A DNA stretch of 22,435 nucleotides, taken from positions 1-22,435 of the forward strand of contig JAUWWU010000001.1 in NCBI GenBank assembly GCA_030616695.1, given 5' to 3'. Each line of letters starts with the position of its first letter. Within the stretch, counting starts at the first letter, position 1. This document shows, piece by piece, positions 20,770 through 22,435 of the stretch. The stretch comes from Candidatus Omnitrophota bacterium (GTDB lineage: Bacteria; Omnitrophota; Gorgyraeia; JAHIPI01). Under the pieces are notes generated by a model. It did no database searches. It was not told where the DNA came from and was given only the letters and a program-made list of their open reading frames with translations. The translations under genes and the position numbers were made by a program.

Positions 20770-20798
20770 ATTGTATCATAATCAATATATAAAAGCAA
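20770..20798 (-). promoter_or_regulatory. possible internal promoter before the TlpA-like gene
   Basis: TTGCTT (20798-20793) and TACAAT (20775-20770) on the minus strand are 17 nt apart in the only AT-rich gap of this part of the block. The -10 matches 5 of 6 consensus bases, the -35 only 3 of 6. It could give extra expression of tlpA and the Fe-S genes. Confidence 0.3.
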
Positions 20799-20803
20799 TA
20801 TAG

Positions 20804-21508
20804 TTACAGCAAAGAAAAAGGCCTTAATTGCCCCAGTATCAATAAAATGCCGATGGTTATCAAAAGAAGGCCGCAGATAAATTTCACCGCAACCAGATAT
20901 TTTTTGAATCTGGCGAATTGCGCCAAAAACGAGTTTATGAGAAGCGCCGATATAATAAAGGGTACGGCTATGCCAAGCGAGTAAGCGCCGAGCAACCACA
21001 TGCCTTCGGGCATACTATTTCTCGTCCCGGCAAGCACAAGTATTGAGCCGAGTATGGGGCCGATACACGGTGTCCAGGCGGCCGCAAACGTAATACCGAA
21101 AAGGACCGAGCCTGCCATGGAGCCCTTCCGCGTTTTAAATGTAAGCCTCTTCTCTCGGGCAAGAAAGGGCAGCTTAAAAACGCCCATTAGATACAGCCCG
21201 AATATGATGATAAGCGTGCCGCCTATCTTCGTTATCAGGCCCAGATAATTAACGAGTAACTTCCCCAAATATGAAGCTGAGGCGCCAAGTGTTATAAACA
21301 CCGCCGAAAAACCGAGTACAAAAAGGAGCGAATGAACCAATGTTTTTCTTCGTATAGCGCTTGTCTGCGCTCCTTTCAGCTCATCAAAAGAGATCCCGGT
21401 TATATAGGCGATATAAGCCGGTATAAGCGGCAGGATGCAGGGCGATAAGAAGCTTAAAAGCCCCGCCGCGAATGCGGTTAAAAAAGATACCGTGCTTGCC
21501 TGCTCCAT
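20804..21508 (-). CDS. ccdA: CcdA/DsbD-type thiol electron transporter
   Basis: This 234-aa integral membrane protein with about six membrane helices carries electrons from cytoplasmic thioredoxin across the membrane to extracytoplasmic thiol proteins. The two redox cysteines sit in the family motifs FLSPCILPLIPAY (C24) and WTPCIGPILG (C148), each near a Pro as expected. Length matches CcdA rather than the larger DsbD. It precedes the TlpA-like lipoprotein, its likely acceptor, and follows a small membrane protein gene by 2 nt. Confidence 0.93.
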   Translation of the reverse strand: MEQASTVSFLTAFAAGLLSFLSPCILPLIPAYIAYITGISFDELKGAQTSAIRRKTLVHSLLFVLGFSAVFITLGASASYLGKLLVNYLGLITKIGGTLIIIFGLYLMGVFKLPFLAREKRLTFKTRKGSMAGSVLFGITFAAAWTPCIGPILGSILVLAGTRNSMPEGMWLLGAYSLGIAVPFIISALLINSFLAQFARFKKYLVAVKFICGLLLITIGILLILGQLRPFSLL

Positions 21509-21510
21509 TA

Positions 21511-21708
21511 TTACCTGACCCTCATCTTCAGCTGGTCTATCTTCTTATCGATCCCCCCCAGCTTTTCTAATATAAGCTTCTGATTCTGAAGTATCCGGGT
21601 GAGGTTATCCGCATCTTCTTTAGCCCTTACAACTCCGTGAGGGGTATCTAAAACCAATAATATCGCGATCATGATCAAGAGCGCGATCACTATGCCTCGT
21701 GCCATCAT
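21511..21708 (-). CDS. small membrane-anchored coiled-coil protein, hypothetical
   Basis: The 65-aa protein has one N-terminal membrane helix (about 5-20) and a heptad-patterned helix (about 30-62, LTRILQNQKLILEKLGGIDKK) that probably forms a short coiled coil outside the membrane. The ATG overlaps the stop of the RseC-like gene (ATGA), and the stop lies 2 nt before ccdA, so it belongs to that operon. I recognise no family. It may hold together or space the neighbouring membrane redox proteins; that is inference from position only. Confidence 0.65.
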   Translation of the reverse strand: MMARGIVIALLIMIAILLVLDTPHGVVRAKEDADNLTRILQNQKLILEKLGGIDKKIDQLKMRVR

Positions 21709-22127
21709 CCACCTCCGTTTATTATTTCGGTAATCTTCGCGCGATAGGTGTCCTTTCTTATATTCCCGTACCTCCGCGCCAGCAATAAGGATGCCGATAT
21801 AAAAGCGATCCCGAGTATTATTGAAAGTATCTCCTTGTGTTCGTAAATCCCCAATACCGGCGATATTTTCAGGCCGGCTAATATGCCTGCTAAAAAAGCA
21901 GCGGTGGGTAAAAGATAGACCATTGCGATCGCCTTGACGAACGACGCGGAATCTATCTCAACGGTGACCCGGTCACCGGCTTTCACCCTATCTGTAGCAA
22001 CGGCTTTTATAATCATATCGCTGCCGGCTATAGAGCAGGCCCTGCAGCCCAAACAGGCGCTATGCCTTTTGAGCTTGACTAAAGCCTCGCCGCCTTCCAC
22101 AGACTGCACAACCCCCGTCTCTCTCAT
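21705..22127 (-). CDS. rseC: RseC/MucC-family (SoxR-reducing system) membrane protein
   Basis: The 140-aa protein starts with a short beta domain holding a Cys cluster HSACLGCRACSIAG (C25, C28, C31), then GDRVTVEI, two membrane helices (about 63-85 and 97-116) and a cytoplasmic tail. This is the RseC/MucC layout, found near Rnf/Rsx electron-transport genes and anti-sigma factor systems. Its exact role is unclear; reduction of SoxR-type Fe-S regulators has been proposed for relatives. The ATG at 22127 has no Shine-Dalgarno sequence, and the 149-nt palindrome begins only 7 nt upstream, so the insertion may have replaced the original leader. Rnf genes are not visible but could lie beyond the window. 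Confidence 0.8.
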   Translation of the reverse strand: MRETGVVQSVEGGEALVKLKRHSACLGCRACSIAGSDMIIKAVATDRVKAGDRVTVEIDSASFVKAIAMVYLLPTAAFLAGILAGLKISPVLGIYEHKEILSIILGIAFISASLLLARRYGNIRKDTYRAKITEIINGGG

Positions 22128-22133
22128 ACCATC

Positions 22134-22282
22134 AAAGGGGACGTTTCACTTTGCTGCAACATTTTATCAATAAAGGAGTTACAACACGTCGATTTCCACT
22201 TTGCAAGGTCATAAAACTGGAAAACGACCATTCGTAACTCATTACTGCTTAAAGAGTTATAGCAAAGTGAAACGTCCCCTTT
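22134..22282. repeat. 149-nt nested palindromic element (MITE/REP-like)
   Basis: The ends are a perfect 22-nt inverted repeat (22134-22155 and 22261-22282; outer bases AAAGGGGACGTTTC). Inside are GAGTTAC/GTAACTC and GTCGATTTCCA/TGGAAAACGAC (10 of 11), so nearly the whole unit can fold into one long hairpin with symmetrical internal loops. The GGGGACG ends match the decayed half-elements near 2954 and 3593. It encodes no protein of its own and is probably mobilised in trans by a transposase, perhaps of the RAYT type. Confidence 0.8.
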
Positions 22283-22305
22283 ATCGTCGTCCCTTTTATT
22301 CCTTT

Positions 22306-22435
22306 TCATTTTATGAGGCGTTCGGTTAGAGGTTTAAATTTCAAGCCGGATTCCGCGCCGGGAAGGGGCTGGACAAATTCCGTGAGATAAAATTTCCTGT
22401 CCTTTATCAGCCCTTTCAATATCTCGGCTATCTCC
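22306..22435 (-). CDS. C-terminal end of an unidentified protein (cut by window edge)
   Basis: The minus strand from the edge to the TGA at 22308-22306 reads 42 codons without a stop, ending LTERLIK. The visible part (EIAEILKGLIKDRKFYLTEF, then VQPLPG and a Lys-rich end) is loosely like the C-termini of radical-SAM activating enzymes, but there is no motif that settles this. Another frame has a 33-codon run, but ends earlier. It would be the gene before rseC in the same operon, now separated from it by the palindromic element. Confidence 0.5.
   Translation of the reverse strand, partial: EIAEILKGLIKDRKFYLTEFVQPLPGAESGLKFKPLTERLIK

Noticed and set aside
20739-20999. 86-aa minus-strand ORF overlapping ccdA
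   Set aside because: It is a frame shadow of ccdA; the ccdA frame has full family motifs.
22124-22309. 61-aa minus-strand ORF at the right end
   Set aside because: It consists almost entirely of the 149-nt palindrome, overlaps the rseC start and has no protein-like pattern.

Overview
This 22.4 kb window looks like part of the chromosome of an anaerobic bacterium with flavin-based electron bifurcation and probably a Wood-Ljungdahl-type C1 pathway. The evidence is a bifurcating transhydrogenase-like operon, a MetV-type protein, a 5-formyl-THF cyclo-ligase, Fe-S assembly genes and non-mevalonate isoprenoid genes. The gene style and the abundant short palindromic intergenic repeats are compatible with Omnitrophota or a related uncultured lineage. 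That placement is an impression, not a demonstrated result.

Region 1 (about 1-3680) is AT-rich accessory DNA. It carries two small membrane-protein genes that share an identical 25-nt translation start region, a broken tyrosine-recombinase gene, an unrecognised 332-aa protein and a PilZ-domain protein with its own sigma70-like promoter. The spacers hold REP-like palindromes and half-elements. An 18-nt direct repeat resembling the 3' end of a tRNA-Ser brackets the recombinase remnant and the 332-aa gene, which suggests a decayed integrative element.

Region 2 (about 3680-4640) holds tRNA-Ser(CGA), tRNA-Leu(GAG), a small GIY-YIG protein and tRNA-Gln(CTG), all on the minus strand. They end at a clear intrinsic terminator (3687-3715).

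Region 3 (about 4640-22435) is a nearly gap-free minus-strand block. In transcription order it reads: partial unknown CDS, rseC-like, small membrane/coiled-coil protein, ccdA-like, TlpA-like thioredoxin lipoprotein, NifU-like, metV, Rrf2 regulator, cysteine desulfurase, 5-formyl-THF cyclo-ligase, rny, ymdB, NuoE-like, NuoF-like, NuoG/GltD fusion (StnABC-like), xseA, xseB, ispA-type prenyl synthase, dxs, gltX. Many junctions are ATGA overlaps or gaps of 0-20 nt. Themes are thiol/redox handling at the membrane, Fe-S supply, C1-folate metabolism, mRNA turnover, electron-carrier balancing, DNA repair, isoprenoid precursors and Glu/Gln-tRNA charging.

The most interesting items are the StnABC-like complex with degenerate cluster sites, a compact GluRS lacking the usual zinc-binding insertion and lying beside tRNA-Gln, a 149-nt nested palindrome between two operon genes, and three perfect DnaA-box 9-mers that all lie in spacers. 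I found no wholly new multi-gene system.
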